Shown here: piece after piece, positions 10,458 to 22,100 of the stretch
Numbering within the stretch: position 1 is the first letter of the stretch
Layout of the letters: the number at the start of each line of letters is the position of its first letter
From: Malachius bipustulatus
Taxonomy: Eukaryota; Arthropoda; Insecta; Coleoptera; Melyridae
DNA length: 64,000 nt
Direction of reading: 5' to 3'
Assembly: GCA_910589415.1 (NCBI GenBank)
Contig: OU342636.1
Span: forward strand, 37,711,735 to 37,775,734
Translations under genes and position numbers: made by a program
Notes under the pieces: generated by a model
Databases searched by the model: none
Told to the model about the DNA's origin: nothing
What the model saw: the letters and a program-made list of their open reading frames with translations, nothing else

Positions 10458-11071
10458 TACAGGATGATCCCGAAATGGCGGACATGGACAGCACCACAGC
10501 ATCTATTGTGGATTAAAGATTTTAAGTTTTATTTACTGTTTTCTCCAGTATGGCTCCCTTAAGAAGATATATGACCACTTTTGTAGAAAATAATGTCACA
10601 ACACTGTACGGGATACCATTCTTCAGGCAGAAAAATAATGTGTAGACCTACAATACCCAGATATATAGACGTTACCATGGAAACATATGAAATGGAAACA
10701 CAACAAAGCTTTAAAACAATAATCGTTGCGCGGATACAAATTCGATAATATTCAAAATCTGGAATTCGAACAACGATGCCACATTGAAAATTTTTGTTGA
10801 ACTCAGGGAATAGGTAAACTTTGAATGCCTGTAATTCCGTTCTCGATAATAAAAATAATAAAAAGCAAACACTATCGTTATAGTTATGTGAAACCATGTG
10901 TTTTGCCAGTGGAGGTTGTTTAAATTTGACCGCCATTTCGATTTAAAGTTTAGAAAAAGGACACCCTATATCTCGGTAACGAAGCCGAAAAATCCTTTTT
11001 TTTTAATTTACAGTCTTTCTGAACATCCTCTACAACACCCTGTATTCCCCGTGTCCGCCATTTCGGGATCA
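10458..11071. mobile_element. Foldback element inserted at the gene C promoter
   Basis: The ends carry a 22-bp inverted repeat (10466-10487 and 11049-11070; core CCCGAAATGGCGGAC, one mismatch). The left end begins immediately after the TATA sequence (10454-10459), where paralogues continue with more promoter. It belongs to the loose group of elements in this window ending in ACACCCTGTAT-like sequence. A 125-codon minus-strand ORF inside has no recognisable domain. Confidence 0.7.
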
Positions 11072-11541
11072 CTAATTATTATTGAGTTTTGATAATTTTT
11101 ATTGAACCTTCTTAATTATTGTTGAATTTTTGTCTTGTATCTTATTAGGGTTTCGGTTCTTGGGTAAAAGTATTATTTTTCTAAAAGATTTATATAAAAA
11201 ATTAAACGTTTCGGGGCCTATTGTCCCTTGTTCACTCACAAAATGTAAAAAAATGTGAAAAACTTGAAAATACTTTAAAAAAACTATAATAATTAATACA
11301 ATAAAATCGGTCGTAAAATGGCGTTCATAAAATTTTTAAATTTTAATTTTAGAAAAAATAATGTGTTTAGTTATTAGTTATACTTTTGTTTATTATTTTT
11401 TATTGTTTATTGCGTTTTATATTTTATTGCATAATAATATGGTTTTAAAAGTATTGCGTACGTTATTGAAATGGTGATGATTAATTGTTAGTTTGAGTGG
11501 TATAGGTTATTTTTGTGTGTGTTTTTGATAGGAATCAGGTT
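11072..11541. repeat. Spacer upstream of gene C, with Penelope-like tail copy
   Basis: It aligns with 2505-3060 and 16940-17460, including the tail with GAACAAGGGACAATAGGCC and CCGAAACGTTT at about 11195-11235 (minus strand). No gene is present. Confidence 0.6.
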
Positions 11542-11793
11542 CTAAGTTTTATCCAAGAACCTAATATTCGATTTATGTAATAAATGCGCAGAAAAAATCA
11601 TCAGCTCGCTTTCGAAAAATGCTTTTTTTATCATTGTTCCAGAATTAATCTGCCGGTATCTTTTCACTATATATCCTAACAGTTCTTGCTGGAAATTACG
11701 AACATGATCACTTCTTTTAAAAGGTTTTGAACACACTCTGACATTTGCTGTAATTATTTTTTTCTTGACGAGAACATGCACACATTCAGCCAT
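11542..11793 (-). other. Conserved short ORF of the spacer (copy 2), unrecognised
   Basis: This 83-codon ORF shares the stretch VCSKPFKRSDHVRNFQQELL with 3081-3266 and 17477-17677, while its two ends differ between copies. No signal peptide, start context or promoter stands out. It may be the remnant of a mobile-element protein. Confidence 0.3.
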
Positions 11794-11939
11794 GGCTTTG
11801 ATACCACTGTATCACTAGGAAAAGGAAATGGACCTTGTTTGCAAGGTTTGGCATCATGAGATGTCTTTATTAGTAGACACAGTAGTACGGTAAATATTTT
11901 TCTGGATTCTTTCTCAGATTTCAAATTTTCTCAGCTTAC

Positions 11940-12024
11940 CATGAAGTAATTCGTCCTCTGAGATGATTTTAAGAAATGGTCGTCTGGTCGTCAAGTAAGA
12001 CACTTAAAATTGAGAGAGTTTGAC
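11940..12024 (-). pseudogene. Family-2 exon 1 relic (spacer copy 2)
   Basis: A donor (CATG/GTAAGC) and an open stretch ending in Glu-Asp-Glu-Leu-Leu-His remain, the ending typical of this gene group. The start position is GTC and there is a TAA inside the signal region. No exon 2 remains on its 3' side. Confidence 0.65.
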
Positions 12025-12328
12025 GTGAACCGTCCGAAGTCCGATCTGAGCCGTAAAACACTCTACCACGTATAAATTCACATAGTAGTTGATTCAAACG
12101 AATTAAAGCGTCACACAGATCGTTGCAGAAGCGAAATCATTTTTTGATAGCGAAGATGAGATCATCGAGTGTATCCGTGTGATTTATAATTAGTCAGAAT
12201 ATTGTTCTGTCTCCCGTACTAAATTTTCTTACGCAACCGGCGTTAATTCAATATGGCGAAAATATTCAATTATTCAATATTCAATGCAATGGATGCGCAA
12301 GAAAGTTATATTTTTCATCAAGATAAAT

Positions 12329-12334
12329 TTTATT
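12329..12334 (-). terminator. Polyadenylation signal of gene D
   Basis: AATAAA on the minus strand, about 55 nt after the TAG; the same signal in the same setting follows gene E (19136-19131). Confidence 0.55.
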
Positions 12335-12387
12335 TTACTGAAATATCATACACATTTCATAACTAAATAGATACTCTATTCGATACT

Positions 12388-15300
12388 CTATATTCTACAA
12401 CATCTACAGTATCGTGTTTTTTTATCAGGACATTCTGAAACAGGGCAGCAAGGCGGGACTGGGGGGTAGCGCTTTTTACGCTTAACAGTAAGACCTCCCA
12501 AAGTTATTCTTAAGTTCTCGGAGGAGGCAACATTTTCATAACGATCGTCATCTGAAATAAGAGAAACCTTGAGTAATTAATCTTACATAGGTCACTATTA
12601 TCTTAGTCCATTATGAATGTTATATTTTATTGTTTGTTTTCTCGATTGTTGCCTGTTTTTTTTCAGGAATTTCAGGCTTTTTCGGGAACGATCAAGGAAA
12701 CACTCTCATAAGTGTCTGAAAGTTACAGCGATTGAGTTGAAATTTGGCAGGGACGAACCTTGGCACTCCCCAATACGATCTATTGAAAATGGGCCAGATC
12801 CGAGAATTTTAAGGCCCCCGTTCAGGACCGTACTTTTTTTTGGAACGTCCCAACTATATAGGATTTTTTTTTCGGTAACGGTACATCGCGGAGAGATTCT
12901 GTTTGGTCAGTTACTTGAAGACAGCACAGACGTACAAACTTTGTAGAGATCGTTTTTTGAAAAAAAAAAAAAATTAGGCGAGCGGACAAAATTTTTTTTT
13001 TGTTGCCGCTTACATATCATTTTTTGCATGATTTCGAAAACTTTTCTAATTTGTTTTTGACCGATCGAAAAAATAACAAAACAGTGCAATTGAGACGTTC
13101 CTTACCTACAAAAAAGATAGACTTAGCTTTTTTGCCGCCAAAAATGGCGAAACTGACTTAATCGGAAAAAAAATTTTTCCAGTATTTTCTACATCGTAAA
13201 TTTTTTTTCTACAACATAATATAATTTGAAGTGTTGGCTTTAATTCGTCTAGCATATAATAAGTTGGCACTTTTATCGAAAAATAAAAAAAATACTCAAA
13301 AATGACCTTACACCTATTTAAAAATTATTAATCGTCTGTAAAGTCGGTAAAGTAAAGGTCGTAAAGTAAAAAATGTACCCAAAGTTCGTAAAAAATTTTA
13401 TCTGCGATTTTCTTTCAATAATAATTGTTAATGAAAAAGTTACAGAGTATAAATCCATAAAAATCAGTTCTGGGGGTGCAAGGGCGTCCCCCCAAAAGAC
13501 CACACTTTTGGTGAAAAAAGTATATTTTTGCTAATAACTAGGTAATCGTTTGAAATATCAAAAAAATATTTACTAAAAAAAGGAAGCTTGAGTGATTCTC
13601 TAAAAAAAAGTAACTTGAAAATTTTTCGATTTATAATAGGAAATGGCAAATTTTGTAGGTATTTTTAATGCGTGCGAATTTTCGTTTATTTTGAATTGTT
13701 GGAATTTTTTCTCTAGAAAAAATCAAATCACTCGAAAAGCATACAACCTATGAAGAAAAATCCAAATGGGTATTGAAGGGGATATTATACATATACAGCG
13801 TTTTTTGCCATTCTCGTTGCTTATAAATAATTTTTAGTGTATAAATATTACAATTTAGTCTAATAATAATTGTCTGTTGGTTTTTGCCATTTCAAGTATT
13901 CGCAGCCCAACTAACAATTTAGAATTTTACAAGGGTTATGAGAATGCCTATAAAATATAACTTATAAAACACCTTTTGTTGTAAGAACATTTCTGCAACA
14001 CTTAAACAGCACCTATAAACGCAAAATGGGCACAATTTATAAAACATGTTAGTATTTTATATTGATTATATAAAGGTTGCGGAACACTTCTGTGTAACAG
14101 TTTTATAAACATTTACGCCATCCTAATAAAATGAAACAAATAGCAATTATAAAATAATATTTGTACTAGGAGACTACTTTATGAAACGTAATTATTCTAT
14201 AAACGTAAAATAAAATAATATTTGCAACTTGCCCTGTTCAGTGCCATTGCCATAGCATATTACAGTACCTATACCTACTTATTCAAAGATTATACCTTCT
14301 ATCTTGTGTTATGAACGCTTTTTATTATAACATTATGAGTACCTATCTTCCAAATTTTTCCAGCGGTGAAAAATTTATTGTCCATTATATACCATTTATA
14401 TTGGAAAATTTTGATGCCCCACGAATTTGATGAATATTAAAAAAGGAAAAAAAAATAGAAAATAAGAAAAATTATTTTTGGATTCTTAATTTTTGTGTTT
14501 CAAGAATACAAGGGAGCTTTAAAGTAGAAAGATATAAAATTTGAATTAATTCAATTGATATTTAACTTGCATGTTAAAAAATTTTAATATTATTTTCGAA
14601 TGGTCATAATGGCTACCGTTTGTTCTTGGTAGGGGTGTGTTAAGCATGGCGGCCTTTTCATAAAACCTTTTTGTTGTGTATTATGCACTATATGACAATT
14701 TTGTGAATTTGTTGAGCTTTATAAAACTCCAACAAATCATTTAGAAAGATGGCCATGCGGATAAACATTGATGTTTTATAAAAGTAGTATGGCAACATTT
14801 ATAAAATTGATTTCCTTTTAATCACTTATAAACTGTGTGTTACACAATAGATTTTTGTCATCCGAAATAAGTATTTACAAAACAATAATTATGTACCTAT
14901 GCAAATTGTTTTAGTTTTCTTCAAAGTATTTTTGTAGAGATTTGACATGATTTGTATTAGGTATGTTAAACCTTACTGCTTCGACTTGGCTTTACATTAT
15001 ACTCTTTGTAAGTAGGTATATGCCTCTATTTCGAAGATTTGATTATTTTTATAGAACCTCTGCTTCTTAATTGTTGGATGTTTGTCTTTTTCGTTTTAGA
15101 TATTAGGTTCTTGATAAAATTACTATTTTTTCAAAATATTTTCATAAAAATTAAATTATTTGTTATTTTGAGGTTATACACCTAGCGCATTTGCTTTATA
15201 AATGTTTTAGTGGTAACTTGGAGATATTTTATTGAAGTACATTTTGGGATTACAATGCAACAGTTTTATAACAGTCTCGACTGTGTGTAATTTGCTATGG

Positions 15301-16296
15301 AAATGTAATTTTTATAAAAACATTATTATATAAATGCTTCAAAAAGTCTTTAAAAAACAGTTTAATAAGAGGTGTTTATAACTATCGTCAAACATCTCTA
15401 TAAAATATTTATGAATCAGTTTTGTTTTTTAGCAACTTGGATGCTCTATAGACATGTTGTATAAACTACTATAAAGTAATTTTTTAATTATTATGGAAGG
15501 TATTTTATAATTTTATTATAAGAACATCCTAGAAAAAAGCTTATAAACCCATTTTGTTTTGTAGAACAAACTATCGTATTCACAGCTGCTATGTAACTGA
15601 ATTGCATTTGAGAAGCAGTAAGAAAATAGCAATAAAATCTAAAAGTTCTGTAACTACAGAATTACACAACTAAATTGTTAGTTGGGAGGGCTTGAAAAAA
15701 AAATTGACATTGTTATTAATGTTATTAGCTTTTAGGTCAAGGCATTACCTCAATGCTGAAAAAGTTGAAAATAAAAAATACTATAAATAATAATAATAAA
15801 AATAATAAATAATATAAAAGAATAATAATGTTTTTTTTTATTATTTCCTAAAATTTAAAAACAAAGGCCAATACAAATTGAAAATATGTAGCTAATTTTT
15901 TTATTACACTTATCGTAAAACAATATTTTCAATTTGTTTGAGTCTTTTTCTTTAATTTTTAGGAAATAATAAAAAATTGGCTGTTTTTAATATTTTTGGT
16001 AAAATTACAAAATGTTTTTTTTAACATTTTCAGTATTAGGGTAATGCCTCGACCTAAAAGATAATACACATCTATAACTTTTGATTGCAATTATTTTTAT
16101 TAGGCCTGCAAATACTCAAAATAGCAAAAACCAAGCGAGAAATTCAATAAATTGTCGACTATTAAATTTAAATTTTTTCTCAACAACTTAAGTACTTACC
16201 ATGAAGTAATTCGTTTTCTGAGATTGCTTCAAGAAACGCCGATGAAAGGCCCGAAGTTAGCAACAAAATTAAAGAAAATGCGATGAAAAGTTTCAT
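12388..16296 (-). CDS. Gene D, complete two-exon cysteine-rich secreted peptide (86 aa)
   Basis: Exon 1 is 16200-16296 (97 nt) and exon 2 is 12388-12551 (164 nt), joined in phase 1 (GTAAG donor, TTATTTCAG acceptor). The product has a signal peptide (residues 1-20), an acidic propeptide (about 21-55), a basic KRKKR site (56-60) typical of furin-like processing, and a 26-residue mature part. Cysteines 67, 68, 73, 81, 83 and 84 give CC-x4-C-x7-C-x-CC, so three disulfides are likely. It should be secreted. The function is unknown; a venom, salivary, defence or signalling peptide would all fit. AATAAA follows the stop by about 55 nt (12334-12329). The 3.6-kb intron contains the type-1 repeat plus a 1.78-kb DNA element. 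There is no lesion, and this is one of the best candidates for a working gene. Confidence 0.85.
13906..15686. mobile_element. 1.78-kb non-autonomous DNA element in gene D intron, rich in TATAAA
   Basis: Perfect 17-bp terminal inverted repeats (CCCAACTAACAATTTAG) bound it. Gene A lacks it, reading GCAGGGCTTG at 1268, so the insertion postdates the A/D duplication; the duplicated target is only about 2 bp (AG). About twenty TATAAA-type motifs are spread across it in one orientation. It has no ORF of note. Bases 15045-15150 resemble a decayed copy of the spacer sequence upstream of gene A. Confidence 0.85.
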
Positions 16297-16361
16297 TGTA
16301 AGTTTTACCTTATTCTTCAAACTTTGTTATTATTACCTACACACTTTTTTTATTTCTTTGG

Positions 16362-16369
16362 TTTATATA
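16362..16369 (-). promoter_or_regulatory. TATA box of gene D
   Basis: TATATAAA, 66 bp before the ATG, with the same spacing and downstream motif as gene A. Confidence 0.6.
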
Positions 16370-16379
16370 CTTATTATTG

Positions 16380-16912
16380 TACGACGGCGTATAAGTGCCA
16401 CGGCGCAAAATATATTTTTTAATATTTCGACATTTCAAAACTCAAAATTTTGAGCTTAATCTCAAAATTTTGACTTTTAAATCTCAAAATTTCGAGATTT
16501 AATCTCAAAATTTTGAGTTTTGAAATGTCGAAATATTGGCACTGAAAGCAAACAACCATTGTTGTTAAGCAAGGTTAAATGCGCATGTCACTCAACGAAG
16601 TCCTGTGTTGCGTGATTAAGTAGCTGAATTCTGGCCAGAATCTGATAAGTCAGGTCTTTGGTCGTTGTTAGGTTCTCTCTCCCCCTTGAAATTTACAACC
16701 TCTAGCCTCTAGGGCTTTTTTTTTCTATTATATTTTATATTTTACTTTTCTTTTTTTTTAAATTTTCTTGAAATGGTTGTTTGCGCTTTCAGTGCCAATA
16801 TTTCGACATTTAAAATCAGAAAATTTTAAGATTAAATCTCGAAATTTTGAGTTTTGAAATGTCGAAATATTAAAAAATATATTTTGCGCCGTGGCACTAA
16901 TACGCCGTCGTA
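16380..16912. mobile_element. MITE upstream of gene D (same insertion as 1972-2479)
   Basis: It has the same terminal inverted repeats (TACGACGGCGTA) and the same position just above the TATA box as in gene A, so the insertion came before the A/D duplication. TTATTG flanks both ends. Confidence 0.8.
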
Positions 16913-17476
16913 TTATTGAAACTTTATCTAAGCAATTATGTGTAAATATTATTGAGTTTTGATAATTTTTATTGAACCTTCTTAATTGTTGAATTTTTGT
17001 CTTGTATCTTATTAGGTTTTAGGTTCTTGGGTAAAAGTATTGTTTTTCTAAAAGATTTATATAAAAAATTAAACGTTTCGGGGCCTATGGTCCCTCTTGT
17101 TCACTCATAAAATATTAAAAACTTGAAAATACTTTAAAAAACTATAAGATTACAATAAAATCGGTCGTAAAATGGCGTTCATAAAATTTTTCAATTTTAT
17201 TTTAGAAAGAATAATGTGTTTTAGTTATTATGCTTTTGTTTATTATTTTTTATTGTTTATTGCGTTTTATATTTTATTGCATAATAATATGGTTTTAAAA
17301 GTATTGCGTTATTGAAATGGTGATGATTAATTGTTAGTTTGAGTGGTAGCAGGTTATTTTTGTGTGCATTTCTGACTTGCAGGGTAATAAAGTTGAACCC
17401 TTAGTGAAACCCTGGACTCCATTGTTTTGCATTTCTTATTTGAAAAGTTTCCAAATTTCCAATATGGAGAGAATAT
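16913..17476. repeat. Spacer upstream of gene D, copy of 2480-3080
   Basis: It contains a third copy of the Penelope-like tail (about 16990-17110) and of the relic gene flank (17380-17490). Apart from small indels it matches the spacer above gene A closely. No gene is present. Confidence 0.6.
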
Positions 17477-17677
17477 TCAATTTATGGTTGAATAAAAAAA
17501 ACTTTTTTTGTCATTACCAGTTGTTATTGTTCCAGAATTAATCTGCCGGTATCTTTTCACTGTATATCCTAATAGTTCTTGTTGGAAATTACGAACATGA
17601 TCACTTATTTTAAAAGGTTTTGAACACACTCTGACATTTGCTGTAATTATTTTCTCTTGACGAGAACATGCACTCAT
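17477..17677 (-). other. Conserved short ORF of the spacer (copy 3), unrecognised
   Basis: This 66-codon ORF is nearly identical to 3081-3266 over the stretch VCSKPFK...NFQQELLGY. Its C-terminal end differs because of local indels. A functional product cannot be claimed. Confidence 0.3.
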
Positions 17678-17963
17678 TCAGTCACACAACACACTACTGT
17701 ATCACTAGGAAAACGAAAAAGCATCACATAATCGATGTTACATTTCGCTTTGGTGTCGCTATTACAATAATAATTGTATACCTACACTTCCTAAATTCAA
17801 TGCGGTTCATACGGATCAAATGAAAGTGTGAGATGCAAATGTAGTGAGATCCTATGACGTCATAAAACGTAACGCTAAGAGGGGGAACCTGCGCAAGAGA
17901 TGGATAGATATGTAGATAGATAAGTAAAATATTTATTGAAATATTACAAATTGACTTGATACT

Positions 17964-18564
17964 TCAGGGGTACTCATGTCCTGGGCAACATACGCAACTA
18001 TCTACGTGTATTGCGAAGTTACATCTCATGTATGGTGCACGATAGCAGCATGGCTTGTTAGGGACCTGAGGAGATGGTGCTCTCAGCATTCTTCTTAATA
18101 AGTTCTCAGATGAGTGAAAACTTTCATCTAAAATGAAGAAAATTTTATTAGGTAACATTATTTCAGTAGGTACGAGACAAATTCACCATGCGAACAAAAT
18201 CACTAAAAAATACATAGTAAGTATTAAGTAACCATTATGGTAACATGGTAATAAGAATGCGAGAAAATTGCACATTATAAAAGAACGCAGCCTGATGTCT
18301 CTGTTTATGTGACAGGAGCGCTATTATTCCTTTAGTTTGCAGGCGTATCGCTGACCACTAATGGATTTATATTTTTTGGACTTTGTAGATTCTTTACCGG
18401 TGACGAAATGATTTTAATATTCTTGTTTGCAAGGTTTGGCATCATGAGAGATGTCTTATTAGACACTAGATATTATGTTTCTGGATTCTTTCTGAGATAT
18501 AAATTTTCTCAGCTTACCATTGTCCAGTCGTCAAGGAAGACATAATGAATTGAGAGAGTTTGAC
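17964..18564 (-). pseudogene. Family-2 cysteine-rich peptide gene: intact exon 2, broken exon 1
   Basis: Exon 2 (17964-18127, 164 nt) follows a TTTTAG acceptor in the same phase as family 1 and is fully open. It has an acidic propeptide, an Arg-Arg-Met-Leu-Arg site, and a mature part with CC-x7-C-x8-C-x-CC ending before TGA. Exon 1 (about 18518-18564) is reduced: the start reads GTC and the codons between the signal peptide and the donor are deleted. As drawn it is a pseudogene. An alternative first exon cannot be excluded, since exon 2 shows no damage. It differs from family 1 in the long first loop of the cysteine pattern. Confidence 0.72.
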
Positions 18565-19173
18565 GTACTCAGTACTAGAAGAGAACCGTCCGAAGTCCGA
18601 TCTGAGCCGTTAATACGCTCAACCAGTCACATAGTAGTCGATTCAAAGGAATTAAAGCGTCACTCAGAACACCGATCGCTACAGAAGCGAAATCATTTTA
18701 TGATAGCGAAAATGAAACCATCCAGTGTAACCGTGTGATTTATTATTAGTCAGAATATTGTTCTGTCTCCCGTAATTAATAATTTCATGATAGCAAAAAT
18801 AAAACCATCTGTTCCTACATATTATATCGCAAAACTAAACATTTCGATCAAATTAATAGAAGCTATGAACTGCGTTTGTGCCACAAAATTTATTATTTTT
18901 TATTTTCGTTAGTTTACCAGTGGCGGAGGTATAAAGTACGTAGTAGGTAGTGCACGTTTTCAAAGGAATTGTACTGAAATAATCACAGTCAACAACTACT
19001 AATAATAAATTGTACTTACTGACATGACTTGACCATGAAAAAATTCAGGAATTTTTTCCAAAATGGCGAAAATATTCAATATTCAATGCAATGGATGCGC
19101 AAGAAAGTTATATTTTTCATCAAGATAAATTTTATTTTACTGAAATATCATATACATTTCATAACTAGATACT
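18565..19173. other. Non-coding flank between family-2 relic and gene E
   Basis: It aligns with 4115-4790. No gene was found; it contains the AATAAA of gene E at 19131-19136 (minus strand). Confidence 0.55.
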
Positions 19174-22100
19174 CTATCCTTTTGGACAACATCTACAGTA
19201 TTGTGTTTTTTTACCCGGGCATTCTGATATAGGGCAGCAAGGCGGGACGGGGGGGTAACGCTTTTTACGCTTAACAGTAAGACCTCCCAAATTTATTCTT
19301 AAGTTCTCGGAGGAGGCAACATTTTCATAACGATCGTCATCTGAAATAAGAGAAACCTTGAGTAATTAATCTTACATAGGTCACTATTATCTTAGTCCAT
19401 TATGAATATTATATTTTATTGTTTGTTTTTTCGATTATTGCCTGTTGATTATTGCCTGTTTTTTTTCAGGAATTTCAGGCTTTTTCGGGAACGACCAAGG
19501 AAACACTCTCATAAGTGTCTGAAAGTTAAATCGATCGAGTTCAAATTTGGCAGGGACGAACCTTAGCGCACCCCCCCCCCCCTCCAATACGATCTATTGA
19601 AAATAGGCCAGATCAGAGAATTTTAAGGCCCGTACTTTTTTTTGGAACGTCCCACCTATATAGGATTTTTTTCGGTAACGGTACATCACGGAGAGATTCT
19701 GTTTGCACAGTTACTTAGAGAAAGCATAGACGTACAAACTTTGTAGAGATCGTTTTTGGAGAAAAAAATCAGGCGAGCGGCAAAAAAAATTTTGTTGCCG
19801 CTCACATATCTTTTTTTTTCATGATTTCGAAAATTTTTCTAATTTTTTTTGTCCGATTGAGTCCTTACCTACAAAAAAGATAGATCTAGTTTTTTTTGCC
19901 GCCAAACCTGACAAAACTGACTTAATCGGGAAAAACTTTTTTCCAGTTTGTATTTTCCTTGTTTTCTACATCGTAAAATTTTTTCAATTTTTTTCTTCAA
20001 TATGTAATTTGAAATGCTTGCTTCAATTCTTCTCGCATATGTTGACACTTTTGTCGAAAAACAAAAATATAACTCAAAAATTACCTTAAACTTATTTAAA
20101 AATTTTAATCGTCTATAAAGTCGGTAAAGTAAAGGTCGTAAAGTAAAAAATGTACCAAAAGTTCATAAAAAAATCTTATCTGCGGTTTTACTTCAATAAT
20201 ATATTGTTAGTGAAGAGGTTATAGAACATAACTTTTGGTGAAAAAAGTATATCTTTGCTAATAACTAGGTAATCGTTTGAAATATCAAAAAAATTGTTAT
20301 TAGAAAAAAGAAAGCTTGACTGATTTTATACGAAAAGGTAACTTGAAAGTTTTTCAATATTTAATAAGAAATGGAAAATTTTGTATTTTTGATGCGCGCG
20401 AATTTTCGTTTATTTTAAACTGTTGGCGCGCAACCTCTAGAAAAAAATAAATTTCTGGAAAATCAAACAACCTATGAGGAAAAAGCCAAATGGGTATTGA
20501 AGGAAATATTATATACAACATTTTTTGTCATTCTCGTTGTTTCTGAATAATTTTTTGTTCATAAATATTACAATTTAGTCTAATTGTCTGTTAGTTTTTG
20601 CCATTTCAAGTATTTGCAGGGCTTGAAAAAAAAATTGACACTGTTATCGATGTTATTAGCTTTTAGGTCAAGGCATTATCGAAATGTTGAAAAAGTTGAA
20701 AATAAAAATACTATAAATAATAATAAATAAAAATAATAAATCATAAAAAAATAATAAAAATAATAATGAATGGTTTTATTATTTCCTAAAATTTAAAGAA
20801 AAACCCAAAACAAATTGAAAATATAGGTAGCTAGTTTTTTTATTGGACTTACCGTAGCTATAACAATATTTTAGTATATAATAGTATTTATCAGTATGGC
20901 GGCGAGTAAGGTTGTGTTGCCGGGCGCTGCTTGTGGTAAATGCAAAAAGCACGTTGTAAATGGTTTTAAATGTGATAAGTGCGATAATGTTTTCCATCCA
21001 AGTTGTGCAAAGTACTCTAATAGTGTGAGATTTGTGTCCGATTTGGTGATTATATGCTGCGAAGATCTGGAGGAGTCTGAACACAGTGCACCCTTCTATG
21101 AGGCTGTTGAAGAACTAGCTACCCAGTCGGGTGGTAGGATTGATACTAGGATCTTCAACTACATTTTAAGATCCAAGGACATCATAATAAGTGAATTACG
21201 AGAGAAGATTGTTATGTTAACTAGTGAAATTAAAGTACTTAAGGATTCAAATAAATTCGCTAATGTACAAAATCAGAAGATAAAAACACAAGTTAAACGA
21301 AGAAATGCCAGCTCAAATCGGTCTCAAGGTCGATCGGTCGGTAACGATGATTTCGTTTTATCGAGAAATGATAAGCCAGTATCACCTGGGAAAGTAAATA
21401 AACAAAGATCATATGGTTCTGACTGTTCTGCAGGTAAGCTTGAATATGCGGGTGCTGGTGGTTCTTCTTCCTCGGTCTTTGACGGCTCTACAGCTGTGAG
21501 CGCTGGTTCCCTTCCTAATTTAGTTGACAAAGCTCCCCAATCAAGTGACTGGTCTACGGTTAATCGACGTAAAAAGCGCAAAGTTATTGTTGGTGACGCG
21601 GGCTCTGAGATATGTGGCTCTATAAAATCCGCGCCTCGATTCAAAGATGCACATGTTTATAGAATACACAAGGAAACTACTGTGGAAGACATGATTATGT
21701 TCTTGAAGGTCGATTTTCCCGAGATTAGATGCACATCTCTAACATCTAAGCATCCAGACGATTATGCATCCTTCAAGGTATCAGTCTATGATGAAAACTT
21801 TGGAAAAATAATATCTTCCGAGCGCTGGCCTACAGGTACGTGTATAAGGAGGTTTTTTCAAATGAAGCCTCGTCCAACGACACTAAAATAAGTGGAGACA
21901 GGTCTCTTTCGTTGTTATGTGCAAATGTACAGTCGATTCGAAATATAGTGGACGAAGTCGATATACTACTTGATCAACATAGGAATAGATTTTTAGTTCT
22001 CTGTATTGTGGAACACTGGCTAACTGACAGCGAAATGGTCAGTTTGTCCTTAAACAACTATGCTGTTGCATCGCATTTTTCACGCTGTGTTCAAAAGTGT

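Noticed and set aside
10559..10936. 125-codon ORF as a host gene
   Set aside because: It lies wholly inside a foldback element, has no domain and no copy in the paralogous loci.
19567..19585. Run of C in the gene E intron as a regulatory or G-quadruplex element
   Set aside because: It is a single homopolymer in a repeat-derived intron, with no counterpart of that length in the paralogues.
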